The position numbers were made by a program, and so were the translations under genes. 64,000 nt of DNA, taken from positions 62,001-126,000 of the forward strand of contig JADGNZ010000009.1 of assembly GCA_017883205.1 (NCBI GenBank). Reading direction: 5' to 3'. The notes under the pieces were generated by a model. The model was not told where the DNA came from. It saw only the letters and a program-made list of their open reading frames with translations, and ran no database searches. Position 1 is the stretch's first letter. Each line of letters opens with the position of its first letter. The stretch comes from Thermoanaerobaculia bacterium (GTDB taxonomy: Bacteria; Acidobacteriota; Thermoanaerobaculia; Gp7-AA8). Positions 22,363 through 30,117 of the stretch are shown one piece after another.

Positions 22363-23394
22363 ATGCTCAACCGCCGCGACTTCGCCAAACTCTCCGTCAC
22401 CGCCGCCGCAGCCGTCTCCGTGACCAGAAACATCAGCGCGGCCACACCAACCATCATCAAACCCAACAGACTGAAACCAGGCGACACAGTAGGCCTCGTC
22501 CTCCCCGCCACCGCCGCCTTCGAAGCCGACGAGATCCAGTTCGCCAAAGAGCAGATGGAAGCGATCGGCTTCAAAGTCGTCATCGGCAAACACGCCTTCG
22601 ACAAATGGGGCTACTTCGCCGGCCACGACCGCGACCGCGCTGACGACATCAATCAAATGTTCGCCGACGACACGGTCAACGGAGTCGTCTGCTACACCGG
22701 CGGCTGGGGCTCGCCAAGAGTTCTCCCCTACCTGGACTACGACCTCATCCGGCGCAAACCGAAAGTCCTCATCGGTTACAGCGACATCACCGCGCTCCTC
22801 AACGCCGTCCACAAGAAGACAGGACTCATCACCTTCCACGGCCCCGTCGGCGGCTCGACCTTCGATCCCTTCACGCTCGACAACTTCCGCAAAGTCGTCA
22901 TGACTGCCGAGCCGGCCGGCCTCCTCCCGACGCCATCAAAGAAACCGAACGAACTGATCGACCGCACCAACCGCATCCTCAAGATCGCGCCCGGCAAAGC
23001 CACCGGCCCCCTGATCGGCGGCAACCTGACGATGATCGCCACCCTGATGGGCACCCCCTACCAACCCGACACCACGGGCGCGATCTTCTTCCTGGAAGAC
23101 GTCCACGAAGAGCCCTACCGCATCGACCGCATGCTAACCACTCTCGCCCTCGGCGGGATGTTCGATAAAGCAGCCGGCATCGTCTTCGGTCGCTGCAGCG
23201 ACTGCGGCATCAAAGGCCCCAGCCTCAGCCTCGAAGAAATCCTCCGCGACCGCTTCGGCAGCCTGCCCATCCCCGCCATCTCCGGCCTCTCCTTCGGCCA
23301 CATCGAACAAAAACTAGTCCTCCCCATCGGCGCAAGAGCGACGCTCGACGCGGATGGGGGGACGTTACGGGTGGAGGAGGGGGCGGTGGGGTAG
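22363..23394 (+). CDS. LD-carboxypeptidase (peptidase family S66)
   Basis: A 343-residue protein that trims the terminal D-alanine of murein tetrapeptides. The N-terminus MLNRRDFAKLSVTAAAAVS is a twin-arginine-like export signal. After it come PGDTVGLVLPATAA, YTGGWGSPRVLPYLDYD and the nucleophile region LIGYSDITALL (Ser near residue 140). The late region FFLEDVHEEPYRIDRM carries the catalytic-triad Glu, and SFGHIEQKLVLPIG the His. With the L,D-transpeptidase at 9796-10485 it indicates active cell-wall editing. Confidence 0.93.
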   Translation: MLNRRDFAKLSVTAAAAVSVTRNISAATPTIIKPNRLKPGDTVGLVLPATAAFEADEIQFAKEQMEAIGFKVVIGKHAFDKWGYFAGHDRDRADDINQMFADDTVNGVVCYTGGWGSPRVLPYLDYDLIRRKPKVLIGYSDITALLNAVHKKTGLITFHGPVGGSTFDPFTLDNFRKVVMTAEPAGLLPTPSKKPNELIDRTNRILKIAPGKATGPLIGGNLTMIATLMGTPYQPDTTGAIFFLEDVHEEPYRIDRMLTTLALGGMFDKAAGIVFGRCSDCGIKGPSLSLEEILRDRFGSLPIPAISGLSFGHIEQKLVLPIGARATLDADGGTLRVEEGAVG

Positions 23395-23471
23395 TTGTCG
23401 CGAACCTGCGGCGTCGTCTGCAGGAACCATCGCGCAGAAGGGAGCAGAATGCAGCTTGAGGTGGCACCCCC

Positions 23472-24170
23472 ATGCGGCGATCGTCGGTACTGTTCCTCTT
23501 AGCATATCTAGTCGCGACAACCGTCGCCTCGGCCGCGACGTTCTCGGGGCGAGTCGTCTCTATTGCTGACGGCGACACCCTGACCATCCTTGACGCTCAG
23601 CACCAGCAACACAAGATTCGTCTGCAAGGCATCGACGCTCCAGAGTCGCGTCAGTCGTTCGGGAAAGTTTCGAAGCACAACCTCTCCTCGCTCGTGGCAG
23701 GGCGCGACGTCATCATCGAATACGTGAAGTTCGATCGATACGGCCGCGCGGTGGGAAAGGTGTTGGTGAGTGGGGTAGACGCAAACCTGGAGCAGGTCCG
23801 AGCTGGCCTCGCCTGGGTCTACACCGACTACGAGGGTGAGCTCACACCAAGCGATCGGAGCTTGTATCGCGCCGCCGAACGACAAGCGCGCTCGCTTCAC
23901 GCCGGTCTCTGGGCCGAAAGCAATCCGCTGCCACCGTGGGTGTTTCGCCGGCAAGCGCGCAACCACTCCGAAGGAACGCCCCGATCGGCTGCCGCGACGA
24001 TGCCCCCCTCGACCGCACCTGGCGCCGTGATCGGCAACCGCCGCAGTCACATCTTCCATCGGCCAGACTGTCCCAACTATGCTGACGTCTCAGCCAAGAA
24101 CCGGGTCGTTTTCGCTACGGCCGCGGCCGCGGAAGCCGCTGGGTATCGGCAGGCGAGAAACTGCCCCTAG
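23472..24170 (+). CDS. Secreted thermonuclease (SNase) with C-terminal sunset-type domain
   Basis: A 232-residue exported nuclease with a signal peptide (first about 22 residues). The staphylococcal nuclease core runs from FSGRVVSIADGDTLTILDA to about residue 150, with the catalytic Arg and Glu in IRLQGIDAPESRQ and a second Arg in FDRYGRAVGKV. The C-terminus (GNRRSHIFHRPDCPNYADVS ... AGYRQARNCP) is a small Cys/His module as in sunset/excalibur-like domains, possibly metal-binding. It degrades RNA/DNA outside the cytoplasm. It lies directly upstream of the channel-vWA gene, after which base composition appears to shift. Confidence 0.9.
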   Translation: MRRSSVLFLLAYLVATTVASAATFSGRVVSIADGDTLTILDAQHQQHKIRLQGIDAPESRQSFGKVSKHNLSSLVAGRDVIIEYVKFDRYGRAVGKVLVSGVDANLEQVRAGLAWVYTDYEGELTPSDRSLYRAAERQARSLHAGLWAESNPLPPWVFRRQARNHSEGTPRSAAATMPPSTAPGAVIGNRRSHIFHRPDCPNYADVSAKNRVVFATAAAAEAAGYRQARNCP

Positions 24171-24193
24171 TTAGTTAGTTCGTTAGGGGCAGT
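24160..24193 (+). terminator. Hairpin at end of thermonuclease gene
   Basis: ACTGCCCCTA (24160-24169) pairs perfectly with TAGGGGCAGT (24184-24193) across a GTTAGTTAGTTCGT loop. The stem uses the last codons and stop of the nuclease gene. No T-tract follows, so termination is only likely. The rest of 24194-24429 shows nothing recognisable. Confidence 0.55.
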
Positions 24194-24429
24194 CGATCTC
24201 GGATTCCGTCGGAGATCCGTCCACTGGAACAGCCCCCTCAAGATTCGGCTGTCCAGCAGCGCCCTTCAGGAATCGACGACGGGACCAAACCCTCCGAAAA
24301 GCCCTCCCACTTCCTGATGGCAACTGTCATGAGCCAGCGACAATCACGCTGATTCCAGCTATGCCGGGGTAGGGATTTGGCGTTTTCTGACACTCCTATG
24401 TACAGGGTCCTGTCTCACTTGGAGGAATT

Positions 24430-27279
24430 ATGCCGCGGCCAAGTCTCGCGCGCGATGGCGTTGGCGCAATCGCTATCGCCATATTTCTGAACATCGTCCT
24501 CGGCTTGTACTTCGCGGCCGATGGCCGCGTCGACCCTCGGGCACCGTTGCCGTTGTACGCCATCCGACCTACGACGGAACTCCTCGCCACGCTGCAGAGC
24601 GCGAGCACCCAGCCGATCCCGTTGATTCCCGTCGCATTCCGAAAGCCGGACAGCGACTCACTCGCGAATACACTTCTCGGTCTTCTCGTCTGGCTCCCCG
24701 CCACGGTGGGCGTCCTAGCGGCGTTGCTTCAGTACCACTGCGTACGCAGCGCGCTACTCGCCGCTGCCGATGATCGTTCCAAGCGGGACGGGGACTTACT
24801 CAACCTAGCCGTGCGACGCGCCGCGATCGTCACCGGCTTGTTATTTGTGATCGCGATCACATGGGCCGTGCTCGACAATGCATTCATAAGTCTACTGCTC
24901 GCGCTGCTCGTTCTGGGTATGGTTCTCTTAATCTCGGTGAGATCGGAGATCCCCAACCGTTTCGTGCTGATTGCGGCGCTTCTCTTCATGGTCTCTGGCT
25001 TGGCGGCCTCGATCACCTCGCATCGCTTGTACACGACGTACCACGGCCTCGTGTTGGTGCCGTTCAGCGACCAAGAGGAAGAGCAACGGCTGCTGACGGA
25101 CGTTCAGCGAGACATCAATCTGACGCCAAATTTGACGGCAAACGATGTCTTCGATCGTATCGAACGACTGCCATCCTTGGGTGGGTGGCACTCGGGCATG
25201 GCAATCTTCGCAAAGAACCGTGTAGCCACGAGGGGAGTGATCATTTCAGCGCTCATCTACTTGCTCGCCTTTTCACCCGGCTTGCAGCGGCTAAAGTCCG
25301 AGTATCAAATGCGCACAGGCTTCGTCATCGCCTACGCCTTGGTTCTATATCTTGCTGTGGGCGCGGCATTCGGACTGCTCTATTTTAATGAAGTACTGGC
25401 TGAGGCAGGACGTCAGAATGTTCTCTGTATCTTAGCTGGCGGAGCATCGGCTCCAGAGGCAGAGTTTGATCAGCTAAAGGTGCAATTCGCGCTCTTCGGC
25501 TGGAGCGAGAAGCTGGAGCGCGCGATCGAACAGATACGCCGCTCCACAACACGGCACTCTTCGGAAGTGGTTAAGGCGGCGCTTGCAGAGCACTGGTCGA
25601 ACAGCGTCATTGCTCAGGAACAACCCCAGAGCATTCGCGCTGCAGACGGGCGGCTGCTACCGGAAGCGCACCTAGTGACGAATCAGACCCTTGCCGACAT
25701 GTTCTATTTCTCGTTCGCTTCCTTCACGACTACCGGCTATGGCGACATTCGACCAGTAAGCGACTCCGCGCGTCTCTGGTCGATCATAGAGAACATTGCG
25801 GAGTTGCTCTTCACCGCGATCTTCTTCGTCGTGGCTCTAGCCGAGGCGAAGGCGGACGAAGAGCCGCCAAACTCCGCCGCAACCCCGGTCACGACCACTA
25901 TAAACGACACGACGAAGGCTCTCACCGTTGTTGCTTGTCTTTCCGCCGTGTTCTTGTCACGTTGTACGACCATAAGAGAACAGCCGATCGACGCGAGTGA
26001 GTTGCGAGGGACACCGGAGGCTCTGTGTCCCGCGCCAATGCCACCCGACGACGTGCAGGTACATGTAATCATCGATGACTCCCTTTCGATGCGGGGATAT
26101 TTCCGAGCTCAAGGTTCAGACTACCCAACCATACTCAATTCGTTACTCAATACCTTGCAGTCGACCTCCCGCGCGACGTTCTACCGCCTGTCGTCGCCGA
26201 AAACGCCGATCGAGATGGATGCCTCATACAATGACACCTTCTACAACCGGCCGAGCACTCCCCTCGCCGGTGCATTCCGACTCGTGCGGAACATCGATGC
26301 GAAGATTTCAATCGTCCTCATATCCGATTTTGTTGAGCCCGAGCATGGCGGTTTCCAGCAATTAAGTCGAGAACTCACCGCCGCGATGAAAACTCGGCCC
26401 TTCGTGGCGCTGTACGGCTGGAAGACACCGTACCGCCAAAACGACACGCAGTTGGGCGACCGTCCGTGGTACGCGCTTCTCATGTCTAGCTCGGAAGAGG
26501 GCCTTTCACTCGTCGAGCGCGCCTCAGGCGTGCAGGCGGCGAGCTTCCGCGGGACGGTCGAAAGCGTCAGCGCCGCGCGGCCCGCCGGACCGAACATCTT
26601 TAGGTCGCGATCATTCGCTCAGGTAGCTTCGCTTGAGTGGGTGGCAGACCAGTCTTCTGATCTTGGTTGGCAACCCGCCGTGAAGGACCAGCCGCTTCAC
26701 AAATGTGACAAATCGGAGCAGGCAGTTCAATACTCGGCGTACGTCCGACTCGCGCCCGACAACGGCGAGCTGCGTTTTCGAGGAGCGCTTGTCACAACGA
26801 TTCCGCTGAAAGACGTGGGCGACATAGCGGTTAGCGTTCGACGCGTTGACCGCGATGCGCACGGCAACTTAGTCAACGACGGGGTGGCCCCAAGGAACTC
26901 ATCCGTAAGAGTGCTTAGATACATCCAGGCAGACCCGTCACCAGCGGTCAGCCGAGCACGTCGAGCCCAGACTGCTTCTGCCTGCGGCGACAGCCAGGTG
27001 GAGGAACGATCGGAACCCGCCCCTCCACAGAGTATTCCGGTCGAAATTGTGTATTCCCTTCCGATTGACGGAGAGAAAACATCGTACATTGTCGAATTCC
27101 ACCCCGGACGTCTAAACCTGAGCTGCCCAAAGTGGATCTCCGATTGGTCCACGAGGGACCGAGGAACGTGGTGCAAGACGTTCAATCTCCAGGACATCGT
27201 CCAAGCAATCATTGAGGCGTCATCGAAGACGGAGACGTTTCTAATCCAGCGGCTCGTTTTAGCGAGGGCTGGTTCTTAA
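24430..27279 (+). CDS. Potassium-channel-like membrane protein fused to periplasmic vWA domain
   Basis: A 949-residue protein with a strong ribosome site (GGAGGA at 24421). Several TM segments occupy residues about 10-320. The pore region FASFTTTGYGDIRPVSD (about 428-444) has the potassium selectivity signature TxGYGD and is followed by a TM at about 451-475. A further hydrophobic stretch with a lipobox-like end (VACLSAVFLSRC, about 500-513) leads to a vWA-type domain: HVIIDDSLSMRGYF gives the MIDAS DxSxS pattern near 548, then IVLISDFVEP. The last about 250 residues are beta-rich. The vWA part resembles the lipoprotein at 30118-31761. Its stop overlaps the next start (TAATG). Likely inner-membrane with periplasmic C-terminus; ion selectivity is inference. 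Confidence 0.82.
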   Translation: MPRPSLARDGVGAIAIAIFLNIVLGLYFAADGRVDPRAPLPLYAIRPTTELLATLQSASTQPIPLIPVAFRKPDSDSLANTLLGLLVWLPATVGVLAALLQYHCVRSALLAAADDRSKRDGDLLNLAVRRAAIVTGLLFVIAITWAVLDNAFISLLLALLVLGMVLLISVRSEIPNRFVLIAALLFMVSGLAASITSHRLYTTYHGLVLVPFSDQEEEQRLLTDVQRDINLTPNLTANDVFDRIERLPSLGGWHSGMAIFAKNRVATRGVIISALIYLLAFSPGLQRLKSEYQMRTGFVIAYALVLYLAVGAAFGLLYFNEVLAEAGRQNVLCILAGGASAPEAEFDQLKVQFALFGWSEKLERAIEQIRRSTTRHSSEVVKAALAEHWSNSVIAQEQPQSIRAADGRLLPEAHLVTNQTLADMFYFSFASFTTTGYGDIRPVSDSARLWSIIENIAELLFTAIFFVVALAEAKADEEPPNSAATPVTTTINDTTKALTVVACLSAVFLSRCTTIREQPIDASELRGTPEALCPAPMPPDDVQVHVIIDDSLSMRGYFRAQGSDYPTILNSLLNTLQSTSRATFYRLSSPKTPIEMDASYNDTFYNRPSTPLAGAFRLVRNIDAKISIVLISDFVEPEHGGFQQLSRELTAAMKTRPFVALYGWKTPYRQNDTQLGDRPWYALLMSSSEEGLSLVERASGVQAASFRGTVESVSAARPAGPNIFRSRSFAQVASLEWVADQSSDLGWQPAVKDQPLHKCDKSEQAVQYSAYVRLAPDNGELRFRGALVTTIPLKDVGDIAVSVRRVDRDAHGNLVNDGVAPRNSSVRVLRYIQADPSPAVSRARRAQTASACGDSQVEERSEPAPPQSIPVEIVYSLPIDGEKTSYIVEFHPGRLNLSCPKWISDWSTRDRGTWCKTFNLQDIVQAIIEASSKTETFLIQRLVLARAGS

Positions 27280-27731
27280 TGTCCAGTGTCATCCCCTCGT
27301 TCCTGAGCGCACCGGTGTCGCCGTCACTGCCCTACGACCTTTGGCAGGTTGTGGTCCATGAGACCGTAATTTGGATACGCGTGGCTGGCATCACGGCCGG
27401 GATGGCAACGTTCGCAGCGTCCGATTCACGCCTCACGACGCTCTTCAGGCGATTGGGTAGATTCGTTCCGATCGCGATTATTCTACTGCCCGGCGTGATT
27501 GCGGGCTGTATCGTCGCGCTGAAATTCGATGCCGCATTCGAGGCGACATTTCATATGCCTGCGCCAGATATGGGGTCCTACGAGATCCGGTGCGCCACAT
27601 GGACGCTCCTGCCGCAACTGGTTATCGTGATGGCGTCACGCCTAGTTCACCACCTGCGACTGCTGACGAAGGTTGCGAATTGGTTCAGGGTAAAAGGACA
27701 ACAACTTCTCCAACTCGCTAAAGACCTCTAA
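27279..27731 (+). CDS. Small membrane protein coupled to channel-vWA gene
   Basis: A 150-residue protein with about three hydrophobic segments (about 20-48, 62-84 and 105-122). The middle one is VPIAIILLPGVIAGCIVAL. The basic cytosolic tail reads HLRLLTKVANWFRVKGQQLL. The start overlaps the upstream stop in TAATG, so it is almost surely co-expressed with the channel-vWA protein. No family recognised; it may be an accessory subunit. Confidence 0.75.
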   Translation: MSSVIPSFLSAPVSPSLPYDLWQVVVHETVIWIRVAGITAGMATFAASDSRLTTLFRRLGRFVPIAIILLPGVIAGCIVALKFDAAFEATFHMPAPDMGSYEIRCATWTLLPQLVIVMASRLVHHLRLLTKVANWFRVKGQQLLQLAKDL

Positions 27732-27795
27732 TAGTGCGGATTCCGTAGGCGGGCGCTCCGGCATTGAGACCTGTCCTCCTGATTTGCCGGCATAC

Positions 27796-28536
27796 TCACT
27801 TCCGGTTCCCGGTTGTGGGCTGCTGGCGGACGCCGGCTGCCTTGTAGTCGAAGATTATACGGATCGTCGTCCGGCGATTCATATCGTCGCAGGGATCAGC
27901 GCCGCGATCGTCGGCTGCGGCCCGGCAGGCGTCATCTGTCGGGTCACAAAGATCGCGCAGCGCAACGCAATCGCGCTTTCCATCGGCGTCTCGAGGGTCT
28001 TTTGCGGGTTCAGAGCTGGCAAGGCCAAGGGAAACCACGTTGTACCCTTGCTTCAATCCGAGGCTGTTCTGAGACAGCGCGTACATTACGGAGCTGGCCC
28101 GCCTTGCGCTGAGATTCCAGTTGTATGTGAACTGTTCCCGCTCGCGCGTTTCATAGTGTAGAGGCCGCGAATCAGTGTGGCCTTCCACGACAATTCGAAC
28201 GAGCTTCTTGATGTTGAGTTGGGGGTTCTTTCGTTCCTGTTCCTTCAGGGCGCTCAAGAGCACCGAGGTAATGCGCTGAATCTCCCGGAGGTCTTCTTTC
28301 TTGATCTCATCTTTGCCGGTCTCGAAATTGAGCAAGAGGTTGACGCAGAGATCCTGATCGGAGCACGGCTTAACGTCACGGGTCGCTTTGCTGATGTTGG
28401 CCAGTACGTCCGCCGCCATCTGCTGGGCGGGCGACTGTCTGGCGACGTCAACGGCGATGACAGCGAACATCAGAACGACCAGTCCGCTGAAGAGATCGAC
28501 GTATGCCGGCCAGGGCGAAAAGCGGCGTCCGCTCAT
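27796..28536 (-). CDS. MotB/ZorB-like stator subunit with OmpA domain
   Basis: A 246-residue protein with one N-terminal TM. The stretch PAYVDLFSGLVVLMFAVIA aligns with the MotB/ZorB segment in which a conserved Asp at the head of the TM binds the driving ion; here it is D14. A periplasmic helical linker is followed by an OmpA-type peptidoglycan-binding domain: RIVVEGHTDSRP, NLSARRASSVMYAL and the closing NRRTTIRIIF. An acidic, Cys-bearing insertion (about 195-222) precedes the last motif. The start overlaps the MotA-like gene's stop in ATGA, giving a coupled MotA/MotB pair. Confidence 0.87.
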   Translation of the reverse strand: MSGRRFSPWPAYVDLFSGLVVLMFAVIAVDVARQSPAQQMAADVLANISKATRDVKPCSDQDLCVNLLLNFETGKDEIKKEDLREIQRITSVLLSALKEQERKNPQLNIKKLVRIVVEGHTDSRPLHYETREREQFTYNWNLSARRASSVMYALSQNSLGLKQGYNVVSLGLASSEPAKDPRDADGKRDCVALRDLCDPTDDACRAAADDRGADPCDDMNRRTTIRIIFDYKAAGVRQQPTTGNRK

Positions 28537-30104
28537 CGTTTCTTCTTGGGCTGTGAGCCCTTTCTCCGCCAGAAAGCTCCGATCGGCCGTCGCAAGGTGT
28601 CAACCACGGCGCTGCTGGCGCGACGAATTACCCCAGGTGGTCGCGCAGATGCAAGGGTAGTTTTCTCGAGCTTCGCGGCCGAGAGCTCTATTCGATCCGT
28701 CATGCTGGCCAGCGTCGAGGCGAGCAGTTTGGCAGACGATGAGAGCTTTTCGGCCGAATCACGGTAGAGGCGGTTGAGATCCGCGCTGGTGGTCTTCGTC
28801 GCGCTGGCAAACTCGTGCCCGGCCCGGGCAGCCTCGTCGACGGCCTCTTTTGCCGACTTCGCAGCGGTCTCGAGCTCACTCCGAAACTGAGGATCGATCT
28901 CTTTGACAATCTGTTCGCGGAGAGTCTGTGCCTCTTCCCTCCAGGCGGTATCATAACGTTCAAAGGAGTTCTGCGCGTTCGCGACGGATGTGTCGACACG
29001 CACCGCAACACCTTCGAAGTCCTTCTTCAGCCGCTCGAAATCGGAGGTGACGGTCGACATCGCGTTCACCATGTTGATCTGGAACTGATGTCGGGCTTCG
29101 CTGTAGAGGTCCTTTAACTCTTGCTCGCGGGCCTCGGACGCCTCGTTGTAACTTGCGACGAGCGCGGCCGTCAGGTCTGCGCGCAGGTCCGCAGGCACCC
29201 TCTGCATCGCTGCTGCTGCTCCCGTTACCGAGGCGCTCATGTATGTGAGGGCGGTGTCGTATTTCTCGAAGGCTGTAGAGGCGTGATCTGTGGCCAGATC
29301 CAGCTTGGAGGTGATCTTGGCGAAATAGTCGTTGATGTTCGACGAGAGGGTCGTGGCGCTCTTGAGTGCAGCTCGCGACGTTTCGGCCATTTCCTTCAAA
29401 CCGACAACACTCGCGGAAATTTGTGCGCCACTCTCTCTCAGGGCGCTGGCGGCCTCGACCAAGGCGGTCTTTGCATTTGAGAGCTCGTCACGCTGCTGAG
29501 CCATCATGATTGGGATTGGCTGAAGCGTACTCGCCAGTTTTTCGATTACCGGCTCAAGGGAAAGGTGCAGTGTCGCGCCGAAGTTGGCGACGGGCTCGAG
29601 GACCTGCGTGAGTTTGGTCAGGACCGGGTCGGCGAACACGTCCATGAACGCCTCGATCTTCTTCCGTTTCGATGACTCGATCCAGTCGGCGATCAGGTTG
29701 CCGAAAAGGGTCAACAGGAGCCCGATAAACCCGACTGGAAAGGCCTTCGCGATTCCCCGGAAAAGGAGCTGGATCGTTTCATTCGCCCGTGCGGCGGCTC
29801 CCAGAGCGCCACTGCTCGCCGACTGCGCTGCTGCCCCGGCATTGCCAAATGACGATGCCACTTCCCACAGGCCCAGAAACGTGCCGGCGATCCCAACGAG
29901 TAGAAAAAGGCCGATCAAGCCGCGAATGTAGTTCGAGCGAATCTCGAACTGCTGCCAGATCGTGGGCGCCGGCTCGTCGTCGAACTTCCAGCGCGCGAAG
30001 CTGAAGAGGCTCTTGAGAACGAGGAATGAAATAAACAGATGTCCCACCGCGAAGATGCGGGCATGCTCCCAGTACGCGCTGAAAACGGACTGAATCAGGT
30101 CCAT
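28533..30104 (-). CDS. MotA/TolQ/ZorA-like channel subunit with long helical tail
   Basis: A 523-residue protein. Residues 1-140 hold three TMs: about 15-35, IGLFLLVGIAGTFLGLWEV (about 64-82) and FRGIAKAFPVGFIGLLLTLF (115-134). The GTFLGL and GLLLTLF segments match the MotA/TolQ/ExbB proton-channel family, including its pore threonines (T75 and T132). About 380 residues of predicted cytosolic helix/coiled coil follow, rich in Ala, Glu and Ser, ending with a basic tail. ExbB and TolQ lack such a tail; Zorya ZorA proteins have one. I chose the ATG at 30104 (MDLIQSVFSAYW); 30 codons upstream overlap the neighbouring gene. It pairs with the MotB-like gene. Confidence 0.86.
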   Translation of the reverse strand: MDLIQSVFSAYWEHARIFAVGHLFISFLVLKSLFSFARWKFDDEPAPTIWQQFEIRSNYIRGLIGLFLLVGIAGTFLGLWEVASSFGNAGAAAQSASSGALGAAARANETIQLLFRGIAKAFPVGFIGLLLTLFGNLIADWIESSKRKKIEAFMDVFADPVLTKLTQVLEPVANFGATLHLSLEPVIEKLASTLQPIPIMMAQQRDELSNAKTALVEAASALRESGAQISASVVGLKEMAETSRAALKSATTLSSNINDYFAKITSKLDLATDHASTAFEKYDTALTYMSASVTGAAAAMQRVPADLRADLTAALVASYNEASEAREQELKDLYSEARHQFQINMVNAMSTVTSDFERLKKDFEGVAVRVDTSVANAQNSFERYDTAWREEAQTLREQIVKEIDPQFRSELETAAKSAKEAVDEAARAGHEFASATKTTSADLNRLYRDSAEKLSSSAKLLASTLASMTDRIELSAAKLEKTTLASARPPGVIRRASSAVVDTLRRPIGAFWRRKGSQPKKKR

Positions 30105-30117
30105 TGATTCATGCGGC

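Noticed and set aside
27796..30104. Flagellar stator or Tol-Pal/ExbBD genes
   Set aside because: No flagellar, TolA/TolB/Pal or TonB genes are nearby, and the long cytosolic tail is unlike TolQ/ExbB.
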